A DNA stretch of 23,405 nt. Origin: Desulfobacterales bacterium. GTDB taxonomy: Bacteria; Desulfobacterota; Desulfobacteria; Desulfobacterales; JAHEIW01. The translations under genes were made by a program, and so were the position numbers. Of this stretch, positions 7,529-15,315 are shown in pieces. Numbering within the stretch: position 1 is the first letter of the stretch; each line of letters begins with the position of its first letter. The stretch is from NCBI GenBank assembly GCA_030145015.1, contig JAQYWI010000072.1, positions 1 through 23,405 on the forward strand, in the 5' to 3' direction. A model generated the notes under the pieces. The model worked only from the letters and a program-made list of their open reading frames with translations, made no database searches and was not told the DNA's origin.

Positions 7529-8677
7529 ATGAGTAAAAACGTAAAATTTGTCCAAGGCAACGAGGCCTGTGCTGAAGCGGCTCTGTATGCCGGGCTCAAT
7601 TTTTATGCCGGCTATCCGATTACACCGTCGTCCGAAATTACCGAATATCTGGCCTACCGCCTGCCGCAAATTGGCGGGAAGTTTATGCAGATGGAAGATG
7701 AAATTGCATCGCTGTGTGCCATCATTGGCGCTTCACTAACCGGCTGTAAAGTTATGACAGCCACCAGCGGGCCGGGTTTTTCCTTGATGCAGGAAGCTCT
7801 GGGCTATGCGATTATGGCGGAAATTCCATGTGTCATTGTCGATGTGCAGCGGGGCGGACCGTCCACCGGCCTTCCCACCCACGGCAGCCAGGGCGACATC
7901 AATCAGGCCCGTTGGGGAACCCACGGCGATCATGCCATCATAGCGCTTACGGCTTCAAACCACCAGGATGTGTTTGCCATTACCGTGGAAGCATTTAATT
8001 TAGCCGAAATTTACCGAACGCCGGTTATCGTGCTGCTTGATGAAGTCGTTGCCCATATGCGGGAGCGGCTCGTGATTCCGGAATCCGGTGAAATAGCGCT
8101 GGTCGAGCGACTGAAAACATCCGTCAAAGAAGGCGTTGATTATCATCCCTATTTACCGCGGGAAGATGGACGATTGCCCATGTCTGATTTCGGCGGCGTT
8201 CACCGCTTCAATGTCACCGGATTGGTCCATGACATGTGGGGTTTTCCATCCAGTGATCCCAACGTTGTCCATGGTTTGTTACATCACCTGGTCGATAAAA
8301 TCGAAAACCGGGCCCATCAGCTATCTCGATTTCAGGAATATTATACTGAAGATGCCGAGCATTTATTGCTGTCTTACGGATCTGCAGCCCGTTCCGCTCT
8401 TCATACGGTGGAAGATAGAAGACAGCGAGGCGAGCGCCTGGGGCTGCTGGAACTCCAGACCCTATGGCCATTTCCGGAAGATATGGTGCGTGAAAAATGT
8501 GCTGAGGTGAAGTCGGTCATTGTTGTAGAGCAGAACATGGGTCAGATGCTCCAGGCGGTTAAACGGGCGGTGGATGAACCCGGGAAGGTGTTTCTGGCCA
8601 ATCGAATAGACGGCGTCTTCATAACACCACAGGATATCATGAATATTCTGCGGGTGATCCAGGGAAAGGGGGTTTGA
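7529..8677 (+). CDS. korA: 2-oxoacid:ferredoxin oxidoreductase alpha subunit
   Basis: This 382-residue protein has the length of KorA alone, not the gamma-alpha fusion. It carries the pyrimidine-binding fold of 2-oxoacid:ferredoxin oxidoreductases: GYPITPSSEITEYLA near the N-terminus, the MQMEDEIASLCAIIGAS segment with the glutamate that activates thiamine diphosphate, and ATSGPGFSLMQEALGYA and QRGGPSTGLPTHGSQGD in the following strands. With KorB it oxidatively decarboxylates a 2-oxoacid plus CoA to acyl-CoA, CO2 and reduced ferredoxin, or runs in reverse in CO2 fixation. 2-Oxoglutarate is the likely substrate from subunit architecture, but branched-chain or other 2-oxoacids cannot be excluded. 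ATG 7529 lies 9 bp after korD. Confidence 0.9.
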   Translation: MSKNVKFVQGNEACAEAALYAGLNFYAGYPITPSSEITEYLAYRLPQIGGKFMQMEDEIASLCAIIGASLTGCKVMTATSGPGFSLMQEALGYAIMAEIPCVIVDVQRGGPSTGLPTHGSQGDINQARWGTHGDHAIIALTASNHQDVFAITVEAFNLAEIYRTPVIVLLDEVVAHMRERLVIPESGEIALVERLKTSVKEGVDYHPYLPREDGRLPMSDFGGVHRFNVTGLVHDMWGFPSSDPNVVHGLLHHLVDKIENRAHQLSRFQEYYTEDAEHLLLSYGSAARSALHTVEDRRQRGERLGLLELQTLWPFPEDMVREKCAEVKSVIVVEQNMGQMLQAVKRAVDEPGKVFLANRIDGVFITPQDIMNILRVIQGKGV

Positions 8678-8680
8678 CTC

Positions 8681-9484
8681 ATGGCCGTAAAGGATTATTT
8701 GCGAGAACGGTTTTTTCCCCATTTGTGGTGCCCGGGATGCGGTCACGGCATGATTTTAAACGGTCTTCTCCAAGCCATTGAAAAACTGGGAATGAGTAAA
8801 AATGAGATTGTTATGGTATCCGGCATCGGGTGCTCGTCCAGGATCACAGGCTATGTTGACTTTCACACCCTGCACACGATTCATGGCCGCGCCTTAGCGT
8901 TTGCAACCGGTGTAAAGATGGCACGCCCGGAGCTCAACCTCATCGTTCCCATGGGCGATGGCGATGCCCTTGCCATCGGCGGGAATCATTTTATCCATGC
9001 TGCCCGCAGAAACATTGACATCACCGCAATCGTCATGAACAACCGGATCTACGGCATGACCGGCGGGCAGTTTTCGCCGCTTTCGGGCGAAAATGTGCGC
9101 GCGACGACGGCGCCATATTTGACCATCGATCCCAGTTTTGATGTTGTGGCGCTGTCAAAAGCTGCCGGTGCTACCTTTGTTGCGCGAACGACTTCCTATC
9201 ACATTCAACAGATGACCGACATCATCCGACAAGCGATTCTGCACCCGGGCTTTGCGGTGGTGGAGATTTTTTCACAGTGTCCGACCTATTTCGGCCGTAA
9301 AAACAAAGCCGGAGATGCCGTGGATATGGTCCAGTATTTCAAAAAAAATACCACCTCGATTGGCTCAAAGGCCAAACAGGAAAATTCTGACTTAATTGAA
9401 CGCGGTATTTTTGTCCAAAAAGAGCTGCCGGAATATTGCAGCGAATACGAAAAAGTGGTTCAAAGGGCAATGAAAGGGCAATAA
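8681..9484 (+). CDS. korB: 2-oxoacid:ferredoxin oxidoreductase beta subunit (TPP-binding)
   Basis: This 267-residue protein holds the thiamine diphosphate/Mg site: G92-D-G-D95, then N120-N121 at the end of the motif (MGDGDALAIGG ... IVMNN). N-terminal C17-x2-C20 (WCPGCGHG) and C51 (GIGCSS) are typical of cluster ligands in the family. YGMTGGQFSP follows. It pairs with KorA to form the active site. The start, ATG 8681, is 3 bp after the korA stop, with the ribosome site GGAAAGGGGG in the end of korA. Confidence 0.91.
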   Translation: MAVKDYLRERFFPHLWCPGCGHGMILNGLLQAIEKLGMSKNEIVMVSGIGCSSRITGYVDFHTLHTIHGRALAFATGVKMARPELNLIVPMGDGDALAIGGNHFIHAARRNIDITAIVMNNRIYGMTGGQFSPLSGENVRATTAPYLTIDPSFDVVALSKAAGATFVARTTSYHIQQMTDIIRQAILHPGFAVVEIFSQCPTYFGRKNKAGDAVDMVQYFKKNTTSIGSKAKQENSDLIERGIFVQKELPEYCSEYEKVVQRAMKGQ

Positions 9485-9486
9485 AA

Positions 9487-10032
9487 ATGGAGAGATGCAG
9501 AATGGTGTTTTCGGGTTCGGGCGGGCAGGGCGTTATCACCGCAGCCATTATTCTGGCCGAAGCGGCGGTGCTCTATGACAACCTGAATGCCGTGCAATCT
9601 CAGTTCTACGGTCCTGAGGCCAGAGGCGGGGCAACGCGTTCAGATATCATCATATCAGATTCTGTAATCCATTATCCGAAAGTGATGCAACCCAATGTGC
9701 TGGTATGCCTGACACAGGCTGCCTATAATAAATTTTATCCGGCAATCCGGCCGGGCGGTTTGCTGATTACCGATACCCGGCATGTAAAAACTGAAAAGAA
9801 AGTTGACGCACAACAAAAAGAACTTGCGATGTATGAAACCATCATGGAAGCGATCGGCAAACCCATTGTGTTTAACATTTGCATGCTCGGTGCGGTTATC
9901 CAGCTGACGAACGTGGTTAAACCTAATTCCGTCCTGAAGATTTTAGAAAAAAGAATTCCGGCAGACTTTCTGGAAATGAATCGCAAGGCGCTGAATATAG
10001 GAATCAAGTTAGGTGAGGCCGCAACAGCATAA
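9487..10032 (+). CDS. korC: 2-oxoacid:ferredoxin oxidoreductase gamma subunit
   Basis: This 181-residue protein of the gamma family has the N-terminal nucleotide/CoA-loop-like SGSGGQGVITAA and the signature QSQFYGPEARGGATRSDI. ATG 9487 is chosen (2 bp after the korB stop, with AAAGGG in the end of korB) rather than an upstream in-frame start that would overlap korB. It closes the kor operon. Element copy 3 begins 3 bp after its stop and lies between it and the converging prepilin peptidase gene. Confidence 0.89.
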   Translation: MERCRMVFSGSGGQGVITAAIILAEAAVLYDNLNAVQSQFYGPEARGGATRSDIIISDSVIHYPKVMQPNVLVCLTQAAYNKFYPAIRPGGLLITDTRHVKTEKKVDAQQKELAMYETIMEAIGKPIVFNICMLGAVIQLTNVVKPNSVLKILEKRIPADFLEMNRKALNIGIKLGEAATA

Positions 10033-10034
10033 TG

Positions 10035-10306
10035 CTCGTGTTGCGTCCCCCAGGTAATTTACAAAACACGGTCCTATTTTAGGTTCAGGTTTCGGGTGTC
10101 AGGTTTCAGAGGTATTATTGGACGACACCCGAGAACGAGGACGAGTACGAGGACGAGTAAAATGAGGAGAATAAAATATCGTCCTCGTCCTCGAGAACCG
10201 GCTGACACCTGAACACTGACACCTGAAACCATAGACATTTAAGAACTCAGCTGGACTAAAATAAACCACTCGCCTTTTGTAACATTTTTGTGGGGCGCAA
10301 CACTAG
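10035..10306. repeat. Modular hairpin element, copy 3 (complete)
   Basis: The left end CTCGTGTTGCGTCCCC...TTTACAAAA mirrors the right end, which reads on the minus strand CTAGTGTTGCGCCCCAC...TTACAAAA. Nested arms are made of 7-bp words (GGTTCAG GTTTCGG GTGTCAG against CTGACACCTGAA...) and of GAGGAC/GAGTAC words against CGTCCTCGTCCTCGAG. It fills the gap between convergent korC and the prepilin peptidase gene, where a large hairpin could act as a two-way transcription barrier. It contains no ORF. Confidence 0.77.
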
Positions 10307-10321
10307 AACTCATTTCAGAAT

Positions 10322-11098
10322 TTACGGTCTTAAAAGATTAAAGTACCATGCGATCAATTGGGGTCCGAAAAGGATGTAAGTGATGCCGCCGATGGCCAGG
10401 AAAGGACCGAATGGAACTGCAAGTTTCATGGATTTGCGGGTTTTTAGCATAATGAGCATACCTGAAACCGTTCCGACCGCTGATGCCACAAATATGGTGA
10501 ATAGAACGCCTTTCCAACCTATTATTGCACCCATCATGCCTAAAAGCTTAATGTCTCCTCCCCCCATGCCCTCTTTTTTGGTTAGGAGATGATAAAACCA
10601 GGCCACCAGAAACAAGCTGCCGCCACCGATCAATATTCCCAGGATGGATTCAATATAGGTAACTTGCGGCAGTGCAAAACTGGCCGCGAAAAAGATGGGT
10701 ATTCCGGGCAGGGTGATCACATCGGGAATGATCTGGTGATCAATGTCAATAAACGTTATGACCAGCAAGGTGGCCATAAAGACATAATATACCAGCGCTT
10801 CAAGCGAGATGCCGTACTTAAAAAATACGCCCGCCGCAAACAAACCGCTCAGTAATTCAACGACAGGGTAGCGAAATGAAATCGGCGCATCGCAGTGGCG
10901 ACATTTTCCTTTAAGCCACACATAACTTAAGATCGGCATATTGTCGTAAAAACGAATAAGTGTGCCGCAACTTGGACACATAGAACGGGGATGGACAATT
11001 GATTTTGATTCCGGGAGTCGATATATGCACACATTTAAGAAGCTTCCGATACATAACCCAAAAATAAAGACCCAGACTTCAGTAAGATAATTTAGCAT
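10322..11098 (-). CDS. pilD: Prepilin peptidase / N-methyltransferase (A24 aspartic peptidase)
   Basis: This 258-residue polytopic inner-membrane enzyme cleaves type IV prepilin or type II pseudopilin leaders and methylates the new N-terminus. The N-terminal GSFLNVCIYRLPE and the zinc-binding cytoplasmic loop with two CxxC pairs (CPSCGTLIRFYDNMPILSY and CRHCDAPISFRYPVVE) are family hallmarks. The catalytic aspartates are in FIDIDHQIIPD and GGGDIKLLGMMG. About eight hydrophobic helices are visible. The frame stays open further upstream, but MLNYLTEVWVFIFGLCIGS starting at 11098 fits the family N-terminus, with AGGGATAGAG upstream. No pilin genes lie nearby. Confidence 0.9.
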   Translation of the reverse strand: MLNYLTEVWVFIFGLCIGSFLNVCIYRLPESKSIVHPRSMCPSCGTLIRFYDNMPILSYVWLKGKCRHCDAPISFRYPVVELLSGLFAAGVFFKYGISLEALVYYVFMATLLVITFIDIDHQIIPDVITLPGIPIFFAASFALPQVTYIESILGILIGGGSLFLVAWFYHLLTKKEGMGGGDIKLLGMMGAIIGWKGVLFTIFVASAVGTVSGMLIMLKTRKSMKLAVPFGPFLAIGGITYILFGPQLIAWYFNLLRP

Positions 11099-11154
11099 GA
11101 TCGTTTCTCTATCCCTTTTATTCTGATATATTTCATAAAAAAATAAGATGGATA

Positions 11155-11182
11155 TTGTCAAAGAAAAATTATGTCTTATTAT
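11155..11182 (+). promoter_or_regulatory. Candidate sigma-70 promoter for lon-tsaB (divergent from pilD)
   Basis: TTGTCA (11155-11160), a 16-bp spacer and TATTAT (11177-11182) each match consensus in five of six positions. On the minus strand the same place gives a perfect TTGACA (11161-11156) with TATGAA 18 bp on, toward pilD. The two promoters would overlap at their -35 boxes. A CCCACC/GGTGGG hairpin (11190-11211) follows in the lon leader. Confidence 0.45.
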
Positions 11183-11283
11183 AGATCGACCCACCTGTTG
11201 TGATCGGTGGGCGGGTTGCCATGATTTTTATTTCGGTCAAATATGGTTAATCTTGAGCCATTCGGCAACCCCCAGGAGATAAA

Positions 11284-13701
11284 ATGGCACGCAGCGATAA
11301 AGATGATCTGATCAGCCTGATTGAAGAAGATGACGAGGGCGCTGAAATCCCGACTTCCCTCCCGTTATTACCGGTTCGAGATATTGTGATCTTTAGCGAT
11401 ATGGTCCTGCCGCTGTTTGTAGGGCGCCAAAAGTCAATTCGAGCTGTAGAAGAAGGCGTGGCCAAAGATGGATTTTTGATGTTAGCCACCCAGAAGGATC
11501 CCGCAATTGAGAATCCCGGCACCGACGACATTTATACCATCGGCACCGTTAGCCGCGTTTTACGAATGTTGAAACTTCCCGACGGCAACGTTAAAGCACT
11601 GGTGCAGGGATCCGTCAAGGCCAGAATTACGAACTACCTGAGAAAACGGTCATCCTATCGGGTAAAAATAGAGTTTGTTGAAGAACAACCCGTTGAAAAA
11701 ATCAGTCTGGAAATAGAGGCTTTGATGAGGACCGTCGGGGAAAATTCGGAGAAGATCCTGTCCCTGCGCGGGGAGATGGCAGGAGATATCAGCACGATTT
11801 TGCAGAGTATTGAAGAGCCCGGTAAACTGGCCGATCTGGTCGCCTCCAACTTGAAGCTTAAAATCCAGGAATCGCAGGCCCTGCTTGAATTAAGCGATCC
11901 GATAAAACGACTTAAAAAGGTAAACGACTTACTCTCACGGGAACTTGAACTTTCAACTGTGCAGGCCAGGATCGAGTCTGACGTGAAAGATGAAATTTCG
12001 AAATCCCAGCGCGATTATTTTTTGCGCGAACAGGTGAGGGCGATTTACAAAGAACTCGGGGAACACGACGAGAAGGCGCTCGAGATCGAAGATTACCGCA
12101 AAAAGATCAAGCGCGCCAAAATGCCGAAAGAGGCTGATCAGGAAGCGATCAAGCAACTCAAGCGCCTTGAGCAGATGCATCCGGATTCGGCCGAAGCAAC
12201 GGTTTCACGTACCTATCTGGACTGGCTGGTCTCAATGCCGTGGCACAAGTCTTCCAGAGATAGCTTCGATATTCAAAAAGCCAAAACCATACTGGAAAAA
12301 GACCATTACGGTTTAAAAAAGGTAAAAGACCGCATCCTCGAATATCTGGGCGTCCGCAAATTAAATCCGAAGATGAAAGGCCCGATTCTCTGTTTTGTGG
12401 GCCCCCCCGGTGTTGGCAAGACATCTTTAGGCCAATCGATTGCCCGGGCCATGAAGCGCAAATTTATTCGGATTTCGCTGGGGGGTATCCGTGATGAGGC
12501 TGAAATCAGGGGCCATCGTCGGACTTACATCGGTGCCATGCCGGGGCGGATACTGCAGGGATTGAAGCAGTGCGCCAGCAACAACCCGGTTTTTATGATG
12601 GATGAGATTGACAAACTGGGCGCTGATTTTAGGGGGGATCCCTCCTCGGCTCTTTTGGAGGCCCTGGATCCGGAACAGAATTCTGCTTTCAGCGATCATT
12701 TTCTCAATCTGCCCTTTGATCTTTCGAAGGTGATGTTTATTCTAACGGCCAATTTAACAGATACGATCCCGTCCGCTTTGCTGGATCGGATGGAAATCAT
12801 TACGCTTTCCGGTTATACCGAAGAGGAAAAGATGGTGATTGCTGAAAACTATCTTATTCCGCGGCAGATCAAAGAAAATGGGCTAAAGACCAGATCGGTT
12901 AGCATTAGCTCGGGGGCCCGGCAACAGATCATCTCAGAATATACATCTGAAGCCGGATTGCGCAACCTTGAGAGGACAATCGGCGCCATCTGTCGCAAAG
13001 TTGCGCGTAAAATCGCCGAGGGTGAAAAAAAACCATTTGCAATTACCAAGAACAGCCTCCCGAAATACCTGGGGGTTCCTCAATATGGTCCCGAAATGGA
13101 TCAGGAAGAAAGCCAGGTGGGCCTGGCGACCGGCCTGGCCTGGACCCAGGCTGGAGGCGAAGCGTTGTATGTCGAAGCATCGTTAATCGGAGGTAAGGGC
13201 GATTTGATCGTTACCGGTCAGCTTGGAGATGTCATGCAAGAGTCGGCCCGGGCGGCAGTGAGCTATGCGCGGGCGAATCTGGCTTCGTTAGGAGTGGACG
13301 AAAAGAAATTTGAAAACCTGGATATCCATATTCATGTACCGGCCGGCGCGATCCCCAAGGATGGTCCCTCGGCCGGAATCGCTATGGCCACCGCTCTTAT
13401 TTCCGCTCTAACCAACAAATCCGTACGCAATGATGTGGCCATGACCGGCGAAATCACCCTCAGGGGGCGGGTGCTTCCCATTGGCGGATTAAAAGAAAAG
13501 GCGCTGGGGGCCATGCGGGCCGGTATTCGAACCGTGATTGTGCCCGAGAAAAACAGAAAGGATCTGACAGAGTTTCCCCGACATCTCAGGCGCAAAATTA
13601 AGTTTCTTGCGGTAAAGCATATGGATGAAGTGTTGTCACATGCGATTATCGGAATGAAGTCAAAGGGCCCATCGAAACGGGCCAAGGCCAGGCGCCGCTA
13701 A
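11284..13701 (+). CDS. lon: ATP-dependent Lon protease
   Basis: This 805-residue cytosolic AAA+ serine protease degrades misfolded and regulatory proteins. The LonN substrate-binding domain covers about residues 20-220 (LPLLPVRDIVIFSDMVLPLFVG), followed by a long helical linker. The ATPase domain has Walker A G373-PPGVGKT-S381 and Walker B VFMMDEIDKLG. The proteolytic dyad is S696 (KDGPSAG) and K739 (GGLKEKALGA), 43 residues apart as in E. coli Lon. The C-terminus ends in a basic tail (KRAKARRR). AGGAG (11275-11279) precedes ATG 11284. tsaB follows after 9 bp, probably in the same transcript. All expected residues are present. Confidence 0.97.
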   Translation: MARSDKDDLISLIEEDDEGAEIPTSLPLLPVRDIVIFSDMVLPLFVGRQKSIRAVEEGVAKDGFLMLATQKDPAIENPGTDDIYTIGTVSRVLRMLKLPDGNVKALVQGSVKARITNYLRKRSSYRVKIEFVEEQPVEKISLEIEALMRTVGENSEKILSLRGEMAGDISTILQSIEEPGKLADLVASNLKLKIQESQALLELSDPIKRLKKVNDLLSRELELSTVQARIESDVKDEISKSQRDYFLREQVRAIYKELGEHDEKALEIEDYRKKIKRAKMPKEADQEAIKQLKRLEQMHPDSAEATVSRTYLDWLVSMPWHKSSRDSFDIQKAKTILEKDHYGLKKVKDRILEYLGVRKLNPKMKGPILCFVGPPGVGKTSLGQSIARAMKRKFIRISLGGIRDEAEIRGHRRTYIGAMPGRILQGLKQCASNNPVFMMDEIDKLGADFRGDPSSALLEALDPEQNSAFSDHFLNLPFDLSKVMFILTANLTDTIPSALLDRMEIITLSGYTEEEKMVIAENYLIPRQIKENGLKTRSVSISSGARQQIISEYTSEAGLRNLERTIGAICRKVARKIAEGEKKPFAITKNSLPKYLGVPQYGPEMDQEESQVGLATGLAWTQAGGEALYVEASLIGGKGDLIVTGQLGDVMQESARAAVSYARANLASLGVDEKKFENLDIHIHVPAGAIPKDGPSAGIAMATALISALTNKSVRNDVAMTGEITLRGRVLPIGGLKEKALGAMRAGIRTVIVPEKNRKDLTEFPRHLRRKIKFLAVKHMDEVLSHAIIGMKSKGPSKRAKARRR

Positions 13702-13710
13702 TTCAAGTTT

Positions 13711-14388
13711 ATGAAAATCCTTGCCGTAGATACAGCGACAAAAAGCTGCAGCGTTGCCATAATCGAGGCCGGGTCCTTATCCGCCGAGTTAACAACCCTG
13801 AGAGATCAAACCCATTCAAAACATTTAATGGAATTAATCCATAGAGGACTGGGGATGGCCGGTATTAGCGCCGCTGAGTTAGACGGTCTGGCCGTTACGA
13901 TCGGGCCGGGTTCATTTACGGGACTTCGTATCGGGGTGAGTACCATTAAAGGTTTGGCCCATGCCCTGGATAAGCCGGTTGTCGGCATATCCAGTTTGGA
14001 TGCCCTTGCCTGGCAATGTGCCGATCGTTCTTATCTGATATGTGCGTTGCTGGATGCCCGCAAGGGCGAAGTCTATTCGGCGACGTATCGATACAGCGAT
14101 GATACCTTAACCCCCAAAAGCCCCGAGAACGCAAGCGCCCCGGGAGCAGCCCTTCAGAAAATCAAGGAGCCCTGTGTGTTTATTGGCAGTGGTGCGCAGC
14201 TTTATCGTCGAAATATAAGCACGGTATTGGGTGATCTGGCCCATTTTGCGCCTAAAAGCCAAAACATCATCCGGGCATCGAGCGTTGCGTTTCTCAGCAT
14301 GCAAAGATTTGAAACCCTTGATACCGTTGCGGTTGCCGAACTGGTCCCTCACTATATAAGGAAATCGGATGCGGAATTAAGCTTTTGA
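13711..14388 (+). CDS. tsaB: tRNA N6-threonylcarbamoyladenosine synthesis protein TsaB
   Basis: This 225-residue ASKHA-fold protein is a paralogue of TsaD. It forms the TsaBDE complex that installs t6A37 on ANN-decoding tRNAs. KILAVDTATKSCSVAI at the N-terminus and IGPGSFTGLRIG (residues 64-75) are the family signature, and LDARKGEVYSATY follows. The length is usual. It is 9 bp downstream of lon with little ribosome-site signal, so translation may be coupled. The -35 box of the psd promoter overlaps its stop codon. Confidence 0.93.
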   Translation: MKILAVDTATKSCSVAIIEAGSLSAELTTLRDQTHSKHLMELIHRGLGMAGISAAELDGLAVTIGPGSFTGLRIGVSTIKGLAHALDKPVVGISSLDALAWQCADRSYLICALLDARKGEVYSATYRYSDDTLTPKSPENASAPGAALQKIKEPCVFIGSGAQLYRRNISTVLGDLAHFAPKSQNIIRASSVAFLSMQRFETLDTVAVAELVPHYIRKSDAELSF

Positions 14389-14413
14389 CAATACATATTC
14401 ATGTTGATATAAA
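14385..14413 (+). promoter_or_regulatory. Strong sigma-70 promoter for psd
   Basis: TTGACA (14385-14390), a 17-bp spacer and TATAAA (14408-14413) match consensus in six and five of six positions. The -35 box overlaps the tsaB stop. Transcription would start near 14420, leaving a leader of about 65 nt before psd. Confidence 0.65.
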
Positions 14414-14483
14414 GAAGGTTTTAAATTTAGCACGGTTTATTTACGTTAACCCGCGTTGTTTTTAACCTGAGCATAGCGATTCA

Positions 14484-15164
14484 ATGGAGAAATATTCTTG
14501 GTCTGAGACGGCCGGCCAGACGGCCTTCCCGGTGGCGAGAGCCGGCTACCCGCTGATTTTCAGTGCGGCGTTTGTCACCTTGATTTTGGCCCTGCTGGGA
14601 ATGACCTACCTGACTCTTTTTAGCCTGGTGATCACTTTCTGTTTTTGCGGGTTTTTCAGGGATCCGGATCGAGCCATTCCCGATCAACCGGGCGGCATCG
14701 TATCACCTGCAGATGGAAAAGTCATTTTGGTGGGCAATGTTGATCGGACTTCTTTTTACGAAGGCAACTGCAAAAAGATCAGCATCTTTATGTCCGTATT
14801 TAATGTGCATGTTAATCGGATCCCATTTGACGGCAACGTAAGGGAGGTTCGTTATTACCCCGGGAAATTTTTTGCGGCAAATCTGGATAAAGCCTCTTTG
14901 AAAAATGAGCACAACGCTGTTTTCCTTGAAACAGAAAATGGGCAACGCCTGTGTGTGGTTCAGGTGGCGGGATTGATCGCCAGAAGGATCATCTGTAAGG
15001 TACAGCCCGGGGATGATATGGTTCGCGGACAGCGTTTCGGTCTCATTTGTTTTGGTTCGCGGCTCGATGTTTATCTGCCGGAAGATGTCGAAATCAAAGT
15101 GGCTGTCGGTGATAAAATAAAGGCGGGCGCATCTATCATCGGACACTTCCCAATGGATTCCTAA
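14484..15164 (+). CDS. psd: Phosphatidylserine decarboxylase proenzyme (short, PSD-A type)
   Basis: This 226-residue inner-membrane-associated enzyme converts phosphatidylserine to phosphatidylethanolamine. A hydrophobic stretch at about residues 22-57 anchors it. Signatures are RDPDRAIPDQPGGIVSPADGKV, FMSVFNVHVNR and the C-terminal RFGLICFGSRLDVYLP. G191-S192 is the self-cleavage site that gives beta and alpha chains, with Ser becoming the pyruvoyl group. The FGS form and short length fit the archaeal-like PSD class rather than the long E. coli type with LGST. ATG 14484 has only a poor ribosome site. A strong promoter lies 70 bp upstream. No pssA gene is visible on either side. Confidence 0.93.
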   Translation: MEKYSWSETAGQTAFPVARAGYPLIFSAAFVTLILALLGMTYLTLFSLVITFCFCGFFRDPDRAIPDQPGGIVSPADGKVILVGNVDRTSFYEGNCKKISIFMSVFNVHVNRIPFDGNVREVRYYPGKFFAANLDKASLKNEHNAVFLETENGQRLCVVQVAGLIARRIICKVQPGDDMVRGQRFGLICFGSRLDVYLPEDVEIKVAVGDKIKAGASIIGHFPMDS

Positions 15165-15234
15165 CGCAATCGGAACTAAAAAACGGTTAAACAAGAAAAC
15201 CGACAACGTTCGGATTTAACTTCGGTTACCCCAT

Positions 15235-15276
15235 CGCCGGATTTCGGCTAAGCGTCAGCGGATCGGCGGTTTTTTA
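15235..15276 (+). terminator. Possible Rho-independent terminator after psd
   Basis: CGCCGG (15235-15240) pairs with TCGGCG (15263-15268), with a smaller GGCT...AGC stem inside, followed at once by GTTTTTTAT. The stem is short and interrupted but the T-run is good. It separates psd from leuB. Confidence 0.5.
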
Positions 15277-15315
15277 TAAAACAGAGACAACTTTTTAATT
15301 TAACTGGGTGTGCGT

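Noticed and set aside
7529..10032. Pyruvate:ferredoxin oxidoreductase
   Set aside because: The split A/B/C/D order and a KorA-size alpha subunit fit Kor better, although substrate specificity cannot be proven from sequence.
6999..10306. Composite transposon carrying kor
   Set aside because: No transposase lies in or between the copies and no target duplication is visible, so only the bracketing is reported as a finding.
11284..13701. Several minus-strand frames of 60-120 residues inside lon and other genes
   Set aside because: They are shadows opposite strongly conserved genes, and none has a family motif or plausible start.
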